Shown here one piece after another: positions 63,051-64,000 of a stretch of 64,000 nt of DNA (positions within the stretch are counted from its first letter, which is position 1; each line of letters opens with the position of its first letter). This stretch comes from Flavobacterium laiguense (lineage in GTDB: Bacteria; Bacteroidota; Bacteroidia; Flavobacteriales; Flavobacteriaceae), in NCBI RefSeq assembly GCF_003097655.1, contig NZ_QCZH01000005.1:1-64000 (forward strand), given 5' to 3'. Both the position numbers and the translations under genes were made by a program. A model generated the notes under the pieces. It worked only from the letters and a program-made list of their open reading frames with translations. It was not told the DNA's origin and did not search any database.

Positions 63051-64000
63051 TTGTAGTTAGAAATGAATTGGTGTAATCGCTCAATTGTGAATTAATTGAG
63101 TTCTGTATGTTGCTGGATTCGGTAGATTGGTATCCAATGTAAAATCGCTTATTAATTGTAATTAAGTAGCCAAGATTAATTTCTGTTTTTGTGTTTTGAT
63201 AAGTGCTGTCTTGTTTGAAAATATTTATAAGTGCTTTGAATCCTATTGGCTTGTTGAATAAATAAGGCAAGTCTATTTTTGCATTGAAAACTTTTTGATC
63301 ATTCCCGTCATTTTTCCAATAAATAGATAGCTGCTCTCCACTTCGTAATGCGTTTTGTAGTGTAATGTCTAAAAAACCATTTAACGTTGTTTTTTTGTTT
63401 TCGGTATTGTTGAAGCCTAAATAGCCATCAAATGTGTTTGTTTTTCTTTTTGCTAAATAGACGTACACTTTTGTAGTGTCTTTTGTGAATAATACCTCTG
63501 GAAATTTTACTTGGTTGACGAAACTGAATTTTTCGAATTCATTGTATATTTCATTTACGGTTTCTTGGTTGAATTTTTTTTTTGCGTATTTTTTGTTGAT
63601 TTGTTTCAGGGCGCCTTTTGGAAAAATATTTTTTTGCTGCTCATTGATGTATTTTAAGACTATTTCATTCAATTGTCTTTTGTTTCCGATTGTAAGTTCT
63701 AAATCGGCATATAGTGTTTGTTTTTTTGTTTGAATATTGATGAGTTTTAGTTTTGCGAAAGCATAGCCATTTTGCTCTAATTTCTGGAGGGTTTGTTTTA
63801 AGAATGGTTCTACTTGTGTGTAGGGAAGAATGAGTGTGTCTTTTTTTTCGTTGAAGAGATTCAATGAATTGATGTTGTTTTTTACACCTATATATATATG
63901 TATGTTTTTTGTCTTGTTTCCGAGAGTGATTTTGGTTAAATAGCTGGAGTCGTTTGTTTTAATGGTCTCTAGAATTTGTTTTTCAATAAAACCATTAGCG
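62485..64000 (-). CDS. Omp85/BamA-like outer-membrane protein (5' end beyond the window)
   Basis: The reading frame is open to the right edge, so about 505 C-terminal residues are visible; TTG 63864 need not be the start. The visible N-terminal part resembles POTRA-type repeats (YGFAKLKLINIQTKKQTLYADLEL, FNQETVNEIYNEFEKFSFVNQVKFP). The barrel contains RFGGINSIRGFSENSLQANFM, matching the (V/I)RG(F/Y) motif of Omp85 strand L6, and ends in Phe (SYNVKF). Probably inserts proteins or lipids into the outer membrane, or is a TamA-like protein. It precedes susC-B by 84 nt. Confidence 0.85.
   Translation of the reverse strand, partial: ANGFIEKQILETIKTNDSSYLTKITLGNKTKNIHIYIGVKNNINSLNLFNEKKDTLILPYTQVEPFLKQTLQKLEQNGYAFAKLKLINIQTKKQTLYADLELTIGNKRQLNEIVLKYINEQQKNIFPKGALKQINKKYAKKKFNQETVNEIYNEFEKFSFVNQVKFPEVLFTKDTTKVYVYLAKRKTNTFDGYLGFNNTENKKTTLNGFLDITLQNALRSGEQLSIYWKNDGNDQKVFNAKIDLPYLFNKPIGFKALINIFKQDSTYQNTKTEINLGYLITINKRFYIGYQSTESSNIQNSINSQLSDYTNSFLTTNFEFTKSDYTNQIAPIKSYITLNFGTGKRTTTEIATSKTEKQYLANFNIMNNFYFDKKNCINIKSQNYFLKSNTYLTNELFRFGGINSIRGFSENSLQANFMTSVITEYRYLISPNLQLNSILDYCYYKDPTTIEEKNKTNKLVSIGLGITVATNNGILKLAITNGNPAKQEMKFYNTFACISYNVKF

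Noticed and set aside
63888..63899. TA dinucleotide run as a phase-variation tract
   Set aside because: Short, within coding sequence encoding Tyr/Ile/His codons, and the frame is intact; no sign of variation.

Overview
The window is a low-GC chromosomal segment of a Bacteroidetes bacterium, most likely Flavobacterium or a close relative. Support comes from the gene content (SusC/SusD pairs, S46 dipeptidyl peptidase, MlaE/MlaF pair, TonB-plug-like alpha-2-macroglobulin, Mpl-type ligase, hpt-adk-CorC-obg order). Several genes also carry a TAnnTTTG promoter element, the -7 box of this phylum, and there are few Shine-Dalgarno sites. I saw no rRNA, tRNA or CRISPR.

Layout. Bases 1-80 carry three direct repeats that look like one end of an IS21-type element. 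110-3408 is a tight plus-strand run (DoxX-like, DinB-like, TANGO2/NRDE, ATP-grasp, LysE-like). 3398-12521 holds a GNAT, a Coa1-like protein, SDR, SprT-like protein, mannose-1-phosphate guanylyltransferase, EamA transporter, the mlaE/mlaF pair, GT2 glycosyltransferase, methyltransferase and a FabH-like synthase. 12780-17950 is the accessory part: a WYL regulator with a perfect inverted repeat in front, an unknown gene followed by an in-frame open continuation, a PD-(D/E)XK nuclease, an unknown lipoprotein, an unknown protein and a 76-residue Asp-box protein. 18250-34671 is mainly housekeeping (gcvP, UbiA-like, M3 peptidase, purE/purK split by a MazF-type toxin-antitoxin pair, hpt, adk, CorC-like, obg, S46 peptidase, glycosyltransferase).

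34729-51361 has an LpxH-like phosphoesterase, a frameshifted roughly 2,070-residue alpha-2-macroglobulin with a TonB-plug-like insertion, TPR protein, Mpl ligase, GNAT, RadC, a Xre/RES toxin-antitoxin pair, HAD phosphatase, RarA, rhomboid protease and RlmB. 51439-64000, all on the minus strand, contains a small coiled-coil membrane protein placed between two copies of the rlmB promoter, then two tandem SusC/SusD loci. The upstream locus follows an Omp85-like gene that runs off the right edge. The downstream locus follows a decayed copy of the 3' end of that same gene. The two loci share almost the same first 95 SusC codons and then diverge, so one seems to have arisen by duplication plus exchange of the receptor body.

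The points most worth a second look are: the WYL/nuclease accessory block, the mosaic SusC/D duplication, the duplicated rlmB promoter around a small gene, a set of genes whose -7 box ends exactly 4 nt before the ATG (probably leaderless mRNAs), the toxin-antitoxin pair inside purK-purE, and a GC-rich repeat that has become the N terminus of RadC.
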